From: Orrella marina
GTDB taxonomy: Bacteria; Pseudomonadota; Gammaproteobacteria; Burkholderiales; Burkholderiaceae_B
Direction: 5' to 3'
Length of the DNA: 64,000 nucleotides
Assembly (NCBI RefSeq): GCF_003058465.1
Contig: NZ_CP028901.1
Coordinates: 2,728,001-2,792,000 of the forward strand
Shown here in pieces: positions 37,443 to 46,673 of this stretch (the first letter of the stretch is position 1; every line of letters begins with the position of its first letter). A program made the position numbers and the translations under genes. The notes beneath the pieces were generated by a model. The model was not told the DNA's origin and did no database searches. It saw only the letters and a list, made by a program, of their open reading frames with translations.

Positions 37443-38117
37443 TCAGCAATATGCCCAGAACAGGTAGAACACACCTGACGCTGCAAGGAAAGGGCCGAAG
37501 CTGAAAGACTGGCCCGCCTGCAGCTTTCCGGTCAGCCGCCAGACGAGAGCAACACACAGCCCTGTTGCTGACGCAAGCAGGAGGATAAATGGCAAGGCGG
37601 CCAGGCCGAACCAGGCACCTAGCGCGGCAAGCAGCTTGCAGTCGCCGCGCCCAAGCCCGTGACGACCCGTCGACCAAACGAACGCCATCGCAATCAGCCA
37701 AAGAAACAGATAGCCCGCCACTGCGCCGAGCACCGCCTCTTGTAACGCGGCAAACCCTGTATGCAGATTCGCCAGCAACCCCAGCCAGACGAGTGAAAGG
37801 GTCAGCAAATCCGGCAAATATCCAGTGCGGGCATCAATCACCGCAAGCACCCACAGGAACAGAGATACCATCAGGCTGGCCACCGCTGCCGGCGTTGCGC
37901 CAAACACCCACCAGACAGCCATACCCATCAGCGGTCCCGCAACCACGCCGGCCCACCCGTCTACACGCTGTATTCGATGCGCCTGCTCCGGTTCAATTTC
38001 CCGAACGCGCTCGTAACCCTGACGCATCAGAAAAAATAGTCCGATGCACCAGACGCCAGCAAAGATGGGCACAACAACGGGAGCGGGGATGGACCAGACT
38101 GTCCAGAGATTCAGCAT
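37443..38117 (-). CDS. gspO: Type II secretion prepilin peptidase, short form
   Basis: A 224-residue aspartic prepilin peptidase (A24) that trims the leader of the pseudopilins GspG-K. The catalytic Asp residues lie in LAVIDARTGYLPDLLTL and GRGDCKLLAALGAWFG, and there are about seven membrane helices. It lacks the N-terminal CxxC cytoplasmic domain of PilD/GspO, which carries the N-methyltransferase activity, so it may cleave without methylating. It is downstream of gspC on the minus strand. Confidence 0.85.
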   Translation of the reverse strand: MLNLWTVWSIPAPVVVPIFAGVWCIGLFFLMRQGYERVREIEPEQAHRIQRVDGWAGVVAGPLMGMAVWWVFGATPAAVASLMVSLFLWVLAVIDARTGYLPDLLTLSLVWLGLLANLHTGFAALQEAVLGAVAGYLFLWLIAMAFVWSTGRHGLGRGDCKLLAALGAWFGLAALPFILLLASATGLCVALVWRLTGKLQAGQSFSFGPFLAASGVFYLFWAYC

Positions 38118-38148
38118 GACTGGCTATCCAGCACCATCGACTCAACGA

Positions 38149-38667
38149 TCATCTCATCGTCCCGGTCGTGTCATTCGTGTCACTCGTGCCGTCTGTTTCT
38201 CTGACATCACTTGTCGCACTTGACGGAACCAGACGAAAGCCATTGATACGGGATGAGGGCGATTCCGGGATCTGGACCTCCTCTATCCGACCATCCTGGT
38301 CAATCAAGACATGGGTCGCGTAAACGCTGTGCAAAGTGACCCCGGGAGCGAGGCGCTCTCCCACCCTGAACCCCTTTGGTCTGGCCCCGTTGATAGACAG
38401 CAGTGCCGAGCCACGTCCATCGTCAGTCGCCATGACTCCAGTGGCCGAAACCGCCACACGCAGGGCCTGACCACCAAACCAGTCAGCAACAGCACCCAGA
38501 TCCTGCTTCTCGCTTGCATGCCGCTCGAAAGTGGCGGGCGGCAACGCAGCGGTCGGGGCCAGCAGAATCACTGCCCAGACACCAAGGCCGACTGCAACCG
38601 CCATCTTTGCCAGAAGACCTGCAAGATCTGACCACCCGAAGCTTGTCCAATCACCCAGCAATTGCAT
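38149..38667 (-). CDS. gspC: Type II secretion inner-membrane protein GspC
   Basis: A 172-residue bitopic protein linking the inner-membrane platform to the secretin. An N-terminal helix (LAKMAVAVGLGVWAVILLA) is followed by a periplasmic homology region (SATGVMATDDGRGSALLSIN, then FRVGERLAPGVTLHSVYATH and VLIDQDG). The usual C-terminal PDZ domain is absent; the tail is a short Asp/Thr-rich stretch. The ATG follows GGAG. It diverges from the main gsp operon, with gspO 31 bases downstream. Confidence 0.82.
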   Translation of the reverse strand: MQLLGDWTSFGWSDLAGLLAKMAVAVGLGVWAVILLAPTAALPPATFERHASEKQDLGAVADWFGGQALRVAVSATGVMATDDGRGSALLSINGARPKGFRVGERLAPGVTLHSVYATHVLIDQDGRIEEVQIPESPSSRINGFRLVPSSATSDVRETDGTSDTNDTTGTMR

Positions 38668-38936
38668 GTTCTACTCCAACCTCCAAGGTGCGGCATCCGG
38701 AAACCTGTTTCCGGCACTGTCACTTATCAGCACTTCAAATTCTAAAAACAGACATACCCTGGACTACAAATCCGCCAATTCTGCCTAAATCCCCGCGGTG
38801 ACGCTAACAAACTGATACAGTTCGTGCAGATGCGGGCCATGCAAAGATGCCAGCATCTCAATCTAGCCGCATCCCGTCAACAGGATCCTGACAGATCTCC
38901 CGATTGTCACTGCTCTTTTGCCCCCTCGTACCTGCC
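38668..38936. promoter_or_regulatory. Divergent promoter region of the gsp genes
   Basis: This 269-bp region separates gspC and gspG and must hold both promoters. No confident -35/-10 pair or operator stands out by eye. Confidence 0.5.
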
Positions 38937-39359
38937 ATGCGCCAATCCAGCTCTTACCTCTGTTCCGCACAACGTGGATTCTCGCTGATCGAGATCATGG
39001 TCGTGGTCGTCATCATGAGCGTTCTGGCGGCACTGATCGTACCAAACGTGATGAACCGTCCAGACCAGGCACGAATGGTAGCCGCCCGACAGGATATCGC
39101 GACAATGATGCAGGCGCTCAAACTGTACCGGCTCGATCACGGGCAATATCCGGTCGCCCAGCAGGGACTGAGCGCTCTGACCGACCAGGCACAAGGCCGG
39201 GGAGTCTATCTGGACCGACTTCCAAACGACCCTTGGGGCAACCCATACCAGTATCTGAATCCCGGTGTTCACGGTGAAGTCGATGTGTTTTCTTATGGAG
39301 CAGATGGGCGCGCAGGAGGCGACGGCAATGACGCCGACATTGGTTCCTGGACACTCTGA
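38937..39359 (+). CDS. gspG: Type II secretion major pseudopilin
   Basis: A 140-residue major pseudopilin. The prepilin site is RG-FSLIEIMVVVVIM, and the body shows LKLYRLDHGQYPVAQQGLSA, LPNDPWGNPYQYLNPG and a calcium-binding FSYGADGRAGGDGNDADIG loop, all standard for GspG. The ATG at 38937 (MRQSSSYLC) is preferred over a TTG 33 bases upstream. It is the first gene of the long operon and overlaps gspH by 32 bases. Confidence 0.95.
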   Translation: MRQSSSYLCSAQRGFSLIEIMVVVVIMSVLAALIVPNVMNRPDQARMVAARQDIATMMQALKLYRLDHGQYPVAQQGLSALTDQAQGRGVYLDRLPNDPWGNPYQYLNPGVHGEVDVFSYGADGRAGGDGNDADIGSWTL

Positions 39360-39870
39360 CAGACACCCTGCTCAGGGTTTCAGCCTGATCGAGACCCTGG
39401 TCGTACTGAGCATCGTTGCGATTATCGCTGGCGTAGCCGGACTGGGTCCCTGGTCATCGACCCCGGCCAGAACACTTGGGCAGGACGCGGCACGACTGGC
39501 CCGTCTGTTTGAGTTCGCTCACAGCGATGCAAGAGCCTGGAACACCGCCATCGAGTGGCGCTTCGATGGGTCAGGCTACCTGTTTGCTACATCAACCGCC
39601 GCCGTTTCGCAATCGGCCCAGCGGATCACCCGAACGCAAACCGTGCGCGCACCGTTTGCGACCGGTCCTTTGCGGGCTCGCCGCTGGGAAAGCAATCAAG
39701 GCGTCCAGGTTCGGGTAGCCCCACCGGGCGCGACCACTTTTGACGCCAGCTGGTATTCTGGCCCAGACACCGTTGAATTAAGTGCTGGCGGCCACTCGGT
39801 CATAATTTCGAGAACGCTGGCTGGACAGTACACCGTTGTACCTGCCACCGGATCGGAGCTGACGCAATGA
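39328..39870 (+). CDS. gspH: Type II secretion minor pseudopilin GspH
   Basis: A 180-residue minor pseudopilin with prepilin site QG-FSLIETLVVLSIV and an IAGVAGLGPW helix end. The ATG at 39328 sits behind AGGAGG and lies within the end of gspG. The globular part (FEFAHSDARAWNTAIEWRFD) is GspH-like. It overlaps gspI by four bases. Confidence 0.85.
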   Translation: MTPTLVPGHSDRHPAQGFSLIETLVVLSIVAIIAGVAGLGPWSSTPARTLGQDAARLARLFEFAHSDARAWNTAIEWRFDGSGYLFATSTAAVSQSAQRITRTQTVRAPFATGPLRARRWESNQGVQVRVAPPGATTFDASWYSGPDTVELSAGGHSVIISRTLAGQYTVVPATGSELTQ

Positions 39871-40238
39871 ACGGCGGCAGAAAATCACTTGGTTTTACGC
39901 TGATTGAAGTTTTGATTGCCTTGACGATCATCAGTATTGCCTGTGTCGCCGCCATGCGTGCGATCGACATGGGTGTTCGCGGCGCACACGCAATGCAACA
40001 GCGAAGCCTTGCTCTGATCTGCGTGCAGAATCATCTCGCAGATCTGACCCTGCAACAAGCATTCCCCCCACCCGGTGTCACGACAGCCTCGTGCAGGCAA
40101 GGGCCTCACGTATTCATCAGCGAGCAGCAAGTCAGTAGCGCGCCACACGAACTGTTTCGCATCGTGACAGTTCGCACACGCATCCGGGGTGGTCCTGTAC
40201 TCGCGGAGCTGTCCGGCACACTTTCTCGCCTGCCATGA
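39867..40238 (+). CDS. gspI: Type II secretion minor pseudopilin GspI
   Basis: A 123-residue minor pseudopilin with prepilin site LG-FTLIEVLIALTIISIAC and a globular region with ALICVQNHLADLTLQQAFPP, typical of GspI. It is linked by ATGA overlaps to gspH and gspJ. Confidence 0.9.
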   Translation: MNGGRKSLGFTLIEVLIALTIISIACVAAMRAIDMGVRGAHAMQQRSLALICVQNHLADLTLQQAFPPPGVTTASCRQGPHVFISEQQVSSAPHELFRIVTVRTRIRGGPVLAELSGTLSRLP

Positions 40239-40822
40239 CCGAGACTGCACACACCACGCCCTCGGATGGATTCACGCTGATCGAAATGCTGGTCACGATC
40301 ACGCTGATGTCAATCGTGAGTCTGCTGGCCTGGCAGGCGCTTGATGCGACCGGACGATCTGTCACCCGAGCGCAGGACATCTCGAATGACAGCACGGCCA
40401 TTGTGCGCACACTCGATCAGATCTCTGAGGACCTGGCCAGACATGCGCTGCTGGAGTCCCCCTATCCGGACCGGTCGGGTCAGCTCAGAAGGCCAGATTC
40501 CCCGTCTTTGCCAGCCAGTATCACCTGGTCAGACAATCGGCTCACCATCCTTCAACACAGTCGCAATGGCGAACTCATTCCAGTCAGCTGGCAGATCACC
40601 CGGAACGCACTCGTGCGTAACACGCCCTCAGAACAAGGGCAGGCAGCCTTGCATGATGTGACACGCCTTTCGCTAAAGGCATGGATTGGAGGTCGTGGCT
40701 GGATCGAACCTGCTGCCATTCCTGCTGGTTTGCGTGCCAGTGGCCTCGAGATCAGCATCGAGCAGGCTCGCGAGAACGACGCGGCCCCCCGGACCTTCAG
40801 AATGGTGGTGATGCTGCCATGA
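40235..40822 (+). CDS. gspJ: Type II secretion minor pseudopilin GspJ
   Basis: A 195-residue minor pseudopilin with prepilin site DG-FTLIEMLVTITLM and a body (RTLDQISEDLARHALLE, then ITWSDNRLTILQH) fitting GspJ. GspI, J and K form the pseudopilus tip. Overlaps gspI by four bases and gspK by four. Confidence 0.88.
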   Translation: MTETAHTTPSDGFTLIEMLVTITLMSIVSLLAWQALDATGRSVTRAQDISNDSTAIVRTLDQISEDLARHALLESPYPDRSGQLRRPDSPSLPASITWSDNRLTILQHSRNGELIPVSWQITRNALVRNTPSEQGQAALHDVTRLSLKAWIGGRGWIEPAAIPAGLRASGLEISIEQARENDAAPRTFRMVVMLP

Positions 40823-41757
40823 AACCCGGCTTACGCACGTTCAGATTTCATGCAAGCCACCCCGCTCTCGAACGCGGTGTCGCTGTCATCGGTGCGCTGG
40901 TTGTCGTCGCAGCAGTGGCGAGCACTGCAAGCGGACTGCTGGAACAACAGACTGTGGATGTCAAAGCACTCGAAGTCGAGCGTGACCGGGCCCAGGCTAC
41001 ATGGCTGTTAAGGGCCGGACTAGACTGGGCCCGTCTAGTCCTGTTTAATGACGGCAAACAGAATGCTGTCACCCGCAATGATGGTCCGTGGGCGCAGCCT
41101 CTGGTAGGACTCGAACTTGACCTGCCAGGTCGACAAGACAAAGCCACGTTTTCTGGGCACATAGAGGACGAGCAGGGCAAGTTCAACCTGATGCGACTGG
41201 TGCGCGCAAACGCGATTCAGAAAGACGAGCTGGCCCGATTCGAGCGACTCCTGGCGTGGCTGTCACTGCCGACGGAGCTCGCGACCCGTATTGCACAGCA
41301 TCTGCTGACCAACGCGCACAGCAATACCACGGGTCGCGGCGCAAACAACACAGTTTATATTCGAGCTGTTCAGGATCTCATTCCTGCGTCGAGCCTGACA
41401 GCCAGTCAGCTAGCAGTACTCAGGCATCACACGACCTTGATCGGTCCGGATGCCAGCCTGAACATCAACACGGCGAGTGCTGTGGTACTGAGCGTCACGA
41501 TTGAAGGCCTGTCAATTGGTCAGGCCAGAGAGATAGTCGAACAAAGGGAACGAGGACAATGGTTCAGCAGTGCAGGCGATTTACTGAATCGCCTGAATCT
41601 GTCAGCAGATCCAACCATACGGCAACTGCTAGGCGTCAACAGCCAGTGGTTCATGACGTTTGGCACCGCCTCACTGGACGATGCACAGCGCCAGATGCAA
41701 GCCCTTGTTTACCGCCCACTTGACGGCATGCCCGTCGTGCGCTGGATCAAGGATTGA
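40819..41757 (+). CDS. gspK: Type II secretion minor pseudopilin GspK
   Basis: A 312-residue large minor pseudopilin. The leader site is RG-VAVIGALVVVAAVASTA, with the Glu at position 5 of the mature protein not present, as normal for GspK. The body has SGHIEDEQGKFNLMRLV and the helix-hairpin-helix-like INTASAVVLSVTIEGLSIGQ. The ATG overlaps the gspJ stop; a longer open frame upstream is not used. It caps the pseudopilus. Confidence 0.9.
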   Translation: MKPGLRTFRFHASHPALERGVAVIGALVVVAAVASTASGLLEQQTVDVKALEVERDRAQATWLLRAGLDWARLVLFNDGKQNAVTRNDGPWAQPLVGLELDLPGRQDKATFSGHIEDEQGKFNLMRLVRANAIQKDELARFERLLAWLSLPTELATRIAQHLLTNAHSNTTGRGANNTVYIRAVQDLIPASSLTASQLAVLRHHTTLIGPDASLNINTASAVVLSVTIEGLSIGQAREIVEQRERGQWFSSAGDLLNRLNLSADPTIRQLLGVNSQWFMTFGTASLDDAQRQMQALVYRPLDGMPVVRWIKD

Positions 41758-41780
41758 AGAATGAGTGGATCAGAACCCGC

Positions 41781-42848
41781 ATGAGACAACATTTCCGGAT
41801 ACAGCTACCCGCACTCAAGTCCGTCAATGCCGCCAGCCTGGTAGAGCTGGTCCAGGTTGACCCGTCACAGCGGGTGGTGCATACCCATCATCTCCGGCTC
41901 GATATGCTTGCTGACACGGTAAGGTCTGCCCATGTTTATGTGCTGCTTGACCCTGCCGATGCGGTCGTTGCAGAGATCAGCCTGCCACCCTTGCCACGAA
42001 CAAGACAACGCGAGGCGGTTGTGGCAAGTGTTGAACCAATGATCCTTGGACGGCTCGATACGACGCTGATTACGTATGCCCCCCGGGACGAACAGACCGG
42101 CACCACCCAGGTCGCCTGGACAGACAAGGACGCGCTGCTACGGGTCTGGCGCCTGCTACTGGAACTGGGTCTCAAGGTTAAAGGAATCATGCCCGGACAG
42201 CCACTTCCTGACCAGGAGCGCGGTGTGTTCGAGGCAGAGGACTCGCTAACAGGAAATGGCGGCGCAGAAATACGACCTGCGCTACCAGCTCTGTCTGGCT
42301 GCTCGTTTACGCTGGCGCATGAAGAGCCATTGTCCAGACCCGGCCCCACCCGATCAACCATGATCTGGACCGCCGTCGCAGCAGGCGTATGGATCGTTGG
42401 CCTGAACTTGTACGCAATGCAATTGAACCGTGAGGCAGAAACAATCCTGCAAGCGATCGAATCCACGGTGAGAGCGGGCTTTCCGGAGATACCAGTCTTG
42501 CTTGATCCTGTCATTCAGGCGCAACGCCAGCTTGACCTGCTTGAACGCAAAGCATCTGGAACATCGCAGGACCCGTTTATCGAACTGGTAGCAGATGCCA
42601 GTGTATTACTGCCTTTTGTTTCATCCCGGGTCCGTACACTCGAGTATGAAAACGGTCACCTCACCTTGGGGCTTGCGTCCGGTGCCAATATGATGACAGA
42701 TTCACCCAGCAGGTCTGATCTGAACAAAGAAGCAAACCGTCTTGGACTGATCCTTAATCACGACGAATCGAATCCTGATCGCTGGCAAGTATCGCGCCAG
42801 AATACCACCGCATCACAATCCGTTGCTACAGGGACTCGTCAACAATGA
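41781..42848 (+). CDS. gspL: Type II secretion inner-membrane protein GspL
   Basis: A bitopic GspL of about 355 residues that links the ATPase GspE to the platform. The N-terminal cytoplasmic part (LDPADAVVAEISLPPLPRTR) leads to a single membrane helix (MIWTAVAAGVWIVGLNLYAM, residues about 200) and a periplasmic ferredoxin-like domain (FVSSRVRTLEYENGHLTLGL). An ATG at 41781 is chosen; a TTG at 41754, overlapping the gspK stop, is an alternative with poor site spacing. Confidence 0.82.
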   Translation: MRQHFRIQLPALKSVNAASLVELVQVDPSQRVVHTHHLRLDMLADTVRSAHVYVLLDPADAVVAEISLPPLPRTRQREAVVASVEPMILGRLDTTLITYAPRDEQTGTTQVAWTDKDALLRVWRLLLELGLKVKGIMPGQPLPDQERGVFEAEDSLTGNGGAEIRPALPALSGCSFTLAHEEPLSRPGPTRSTMIWTAVAAGVWIVGLNLYAMQLNREAETILQAIESTVRAGFPEIPVLLDPVIQAQRQLDLLERKASGTSQDPFIELVADASVLLPFVSSRVRTLEYENGHLTLGLASGANMMTDSPSRSDLNKEANRLGLILNHDESNPDRWQVSRQNTTASQSVATGTRQQ

Positions 42849-43438
42849 ACCAGCCGACCCGATCTTCGACTCGTGCCACTGATGGCCGATATCCGCTACT
42901 GACCTGGTTGCAAGGCATGCAACAGCGAGGCCAGGCGACCTGGGCAAAACTGACAGCGCGTGAGCGTATCTTTGTGACCACGGGCGGGCTCGCTATTCTC
43001 TTGATTGCGATCTGGCTACTGGCGATCAAGCCAGCGCTGTCGTCGATCCATATGGACCATCAGAGGATTGTGAGCCTGCAGACTGACCTGGCTCGCGTCC
43101 AGGCCCTTGGACTGCAGGCACAAACCCTCCGGTCACGTGTCCTGACGCGCGACATCCCGATACCGTCCACAGTGGAGCTGCAGGGCAGCCTGACGCAAGC
43201 CGGTCTGCCCGTCACTGTCGAGCCGCTAGCCGGCTCAAATGTGTCAGCGGACGGTGAGCAGTGGCAATTGCGCATTGAACAGGCGAAAGTCGATGGTCTG
43301 ATGCAATGGCTTACTGAATCGCTTCGGGCGTACAACCTACGCATTGTGCAAGCAACATTGCAGCGCGCCGAGGTGGACCACCGGGACCGGCCAGGATACG
43401 TGACGGGCATCATCAGCCTTGCTAATGGAGGAGCATAG
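42845..43438 (+). CDS. gspM: Type II secretion inner-membrane protein GspM
   Basis: A 197-residue GspM with one membrane helix (LAILLIAIWLLAIKPALSSI) after an LTARERIFV segment and a periplasmic ferredoxin-like fold (TVEPLAGSNVSADGEQWQLR). It partners GspL. Coupled to gspL by an ATGA overlap. Confidence 0.88.
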   Translation: MNQPTRSSTRATDGRYPLLTWLQGMQQRGQATWAKLTARERIFVTTGGLAILLIAIWLLAIKPALSSIHMDHQRIVSLQTDLARVQALGLQAQTLRSRVLTRDIPIPSTVELQGSLTQAGLPVTVEPLAGSNVSADGEQWQLRIEQAKVDGLMQWLTESLRAYNLRIVQATLQRAEVDHRDRPGYVTGIISLANGGA

Positions 43439-43440
43439 CC

Positions 43441-44205
43441 TTGAGCAACCTGACACGCCTTGGGATTCATGCCGGTTTCTGGCTTGCACTGGCGTTCATC
43501 AGTGCACTGGCGGCTTTGCCGGCAACCTGGGTTCTTGATCAGAACACACAGAGATTGCCCTTTCATCCTGTCGCAACCCGCGGTACGATCTGGCATGGCC
43601 AGACACTCGTTGCAATAGGTCAGCCAGGCTATGAGCGTACCTTGCCCGACCCGGTCCGCTGGCAAACTTCGTTGACTCCCCTGCCAGAGGTCACTGTCAC
43701 ACATCCCTGGCTCGCAGGACCCGTTATCATCACCCTTGGACTCCAGGGCCTGCATATCTCGGCACAGACGATTGAACTACCTGCTCCACTGCTGACAACC
43801 GTCAATGCGGTGCTGGCGTCTGCCAACCCTGGAGGTGAGATCCAGATCAAATGGCCAGCCCTGTCATTCGGACCTGGCCAACGTCTGGCCGGAACATCGG
43901 TTGCCCAGATTGAATGGCTGGACGCCAGTGTCGGCCTCACTTCCGTCGCGCCACTGGGCTCTTATCGTGCTGATGTATCCACGCAGCAAGACGGCACCAT
44001 GGCTGTCATCCTCACAACCATCCATGGCCCTCTTGTCGCGCGGGGTTCTGGTTCATTTTCCGCGGAGCAGCGCCTGCTTATGAACCTGACGCTGGAGGCG
44101 GACCCAGCGGCACCGGCCGCCATTCGGGATGATCTGCAAACATTCATGTCCACTTTTGGGACTGGCACATCGGGCCAAGGACAGACCCGGTTGCGCTTGC
44201 AGTAG
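43441..44205 (+). CDS. gspN: Type II secretion protein GspN
   Basis: A 254-residue GspN with an N-terminal helix (WLALAFISALAALPATWVLD) and a long beta-rich periplasmic part (HPVATRGTIWHGQTLVAIG). GspN is present in only some type II systems and its role is unclear. The TTG start two bases after the gspM stop is the best start seen. Confidence 0.82.
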   Translation: MSNLTRLGIHAGFWLALAFISALAALPATWVLDQNTQRLPFHPVATRGTIWHGQTLVAIGQPGYERTLPDPVRWQTSLTPLPEVTVTHPWLAGPVIITLGLQGLHISAQTIELPAPLLTTVNAVLASANPGGEIQIKWPALSFGPGQRLAGTSVAQIEWLDASVGLTSVAPLGSYRADVSTQQDGTMAVILTTIHGPLVARGSGSFSAEQRLLMNLTLEADPAAPAAIRDDLQTFMSTFGTGTSGQGQTRLRLQ

Positions 44206-44246
44206 CCTTGCATCAAACTCACAGAACATCACTTAATCGAACAGAC

Positions 44247-46666
44247 ATGACCCACCTGAAATACAGACATGGCCTGATGCCATCCAGACAGACTTCTGGC
44301 ATCCTATCCGTGCTACTCACCGTCTTTCTGGTGGCAGGCTGTTCAACACAGCAACGCGGCGCCAACCCTGGCAACATGCCGTCACAGCTTATTGTGAAGA
44401 CGTCTGATCATTACGGCACTCAGCGCCAGGCAGGTGGTGAAAGTGCCCGACCGTTCAGAACCGTCGAACCTGAGATCCAGTTCGAGAATGAGTCACACTC
44501 TGATCTGAATCGATCAACGGGCGGCTCTTCAAATCAGCCCCGGATTCAACCAGTCTCATCACCAGGACGAATTCCGCCATCCGAAGATGGGCCTCGCACC
44601 ATGCTCAGCTTTGTTGACGCAGACCTGCCCGGGGTCATTCAGGCGCTGGCGCGCTTTACCGGACAGAACTTCGTCACTGACCCGCGCGTGAAAGGCCAGC
44701 TGACCCTGGTTTCTGAGGAGCCTGTGACACCTGACCAGGCATACAACATGCTGCTGGCTGCGCTTCGCATGCAGGGATTTGCCGTAGTCGAGGTGGATGG
44801 AGTCAATCGTGTCCTTCCAGAGGCTGATGCCAAGCTACAGGGTATGCCAGTCTTTCAGGGACAAGGTGTTTCTTCCCCACGTGGCGATCTTGCGACCCGG
44901 GTGTTCCAGTTACGTTATGAGAATGCAGCCAGTCTTGTTCCAGTGCTTCGCCCCATGATCGCACCCAACAACACCATCAATGCCTACCCTGCCAACAACA
45001 CGCTGATCATCACTGACTACACCGACAATCTGGACCGCATTGCTGCAGTCATTGAAAGCATCGATACACCGAACTCATTTAGCACCGATGTGATCCCGAT
45101 TCGTCACGGGCTGGCACTGGATGTGGCTGCACTGGCCTCGCAGATGCTCAGATCAGATGGCCCTTCAGGAAACCAGACTATGGTACTTGCGGATACCCGA
45201 AGCAACTCCGTACTGATTCGGGCCAGTAGTCCAGACCGCCTGGCTGCTGCCCGCAAACTGGTCAGGCGCATCGACAGCACAGACACTCGCGAAGGAAATC
45301 TCAACGTGGTTTACCTGCGTAACGCGCAGGCGACCCAACTGGCAAAGGTTCTGAGAGGGGTGCTCTCCGGCCACGCTTCCGAAGCGGATGAATCCTCGGC
45401 AAGCAGTGGTTTCGATAACAACCGGATGGCAGGCATGAGTAGTGGTGATCCGTCTGCTACGCGAGAGGTTGTCGCAAGCCCGACCGGCGGATCGATATTT
45501 GACAGTCTCCCAACTGGCGGGTCTTCCGATTCGAGTCAGTCTCTTTCGGGAAACAACCTGGATCCGTATTCGTTTACCGCGGGCGGTGCAACAGTTCAGG
45601 CGGACCCTGCCACCAACACCCTGATCATTTCTGCCCCGCCACCGATCTATCGCAACCTCAGAAAAGTCATTGACCAACTCGATCAGCGACGTGCACAAGT
45701 TCTGGTGGAGACGCTGATCGTGGAAGTCAACGCAGAGAATCTGGCCGAATTCGGTATCCAGTGGATGGTGGGCGGTGACAATCTGTCCCGAAACAGTAGT
45801 AGCGGATTCATCGGTGGTGCCAACTTCGGGGGACTGGCATCAACACTTCGGGTGTCACCACAATCGACAGCCTCGGTGCGGGCATGAGCCTGGGTGTGGT
45901 CAGTGGATCGATCAACGTGCTGGGCAATCAGATACTCAATCTAGGCCTGCTTGCGCGAGCCATGCAGTCCACGGGCGATGTCAACGTGCTGTCCACTCCC
46001 AACCTGATGACCATGGACAACGAGGAAGCCAGCATCATGGTCGGAAGAACAGTTCCCTTCGTCACAGGTCAGTACACGACCTCGGCTGACGGCGCCAGCA
46101 ATCCATTCCAGACCATCACCCGGGAAGACGTCGGACTGACACTTCGTGTCAGGCCCCAGATCAGTGAAGGCGGCACCGTCAAACTCGCAATCTACCAGGA
46201 AGTCAGCAGCATCGATACGGCGGCTTCCAGTCCGTCGACTGGCATCATCACCCGCAAGCGAGCCCTTGACACGGATGTACTCATTGACGACGGCCAGATC
46301 ATCGTACTGGGGGGCTTACTGGAGGACACGATCATGGACGACACCAGTTCGGTCCCATTGCTGGGAGACATCCCCGGTATTGGCAATCTGTTTCGCTATG
46401 ACACCCGACGCCGCACAAAAACCAATCTGATGGTTTTTCTGCGGCCCCACATCATCCGCGATGCTCGCGACGGTGCCAGCATCACCCTTGATCGCTATAA
46501 CTACATGCGTGCGGCCCAGGAACATCTGCCACCGCGCTCGACCTGGTTCGATCCCAACGCCGAGATGAGCCAGCTCCCTGCGCTGCAACAAAATCCTCGC
46601 AACGGTTTGCTGGACCTGCGAAATGCGCCCTCAGCGCCTCAGGCGCCTGTCAACAGTAATCTGTGA
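44247..46666 (+). CDS. gspD: Type II secretin GspD, lipidated, frame broken at a G tract
   Basis: The outer-membrane secretin, about 806 residues when the frame is mended. The first 559-codon frame holds a lipoprotein signal (GILSVLLTVFLVAGC-S), the N0 domain (MLSFVDADLPGVIQALARFT), N1-N3 domains and the start of the secretin core (RAQVLVETLIVEVNAENLAE). It then runs out after GGANFGG. The second frame continues NTSGVTTIDSLGAGMSLGVV through the core (VLSTPNLMTMDNEEASIMVG, then VPLLGDIPGIGNLFRYD). One extra G in the GGGGG tract at 45828-45832 would join them. The lipobox makes it a self-piloting liposecretin like HxcQ, fitting the lack of a GspS pilotin here. The ATG at 44247 or 44277 is possible. 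Confidence 0.85.
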
Positions 46667-46673
46667 GCAAGCG

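Noticed and set aside
45828..45850. Programmed ribosomal frameshift in gspD
   Set aside because: No slippery heptamer with a following structure is visible; a missing G in the homopolymer explains the break better.
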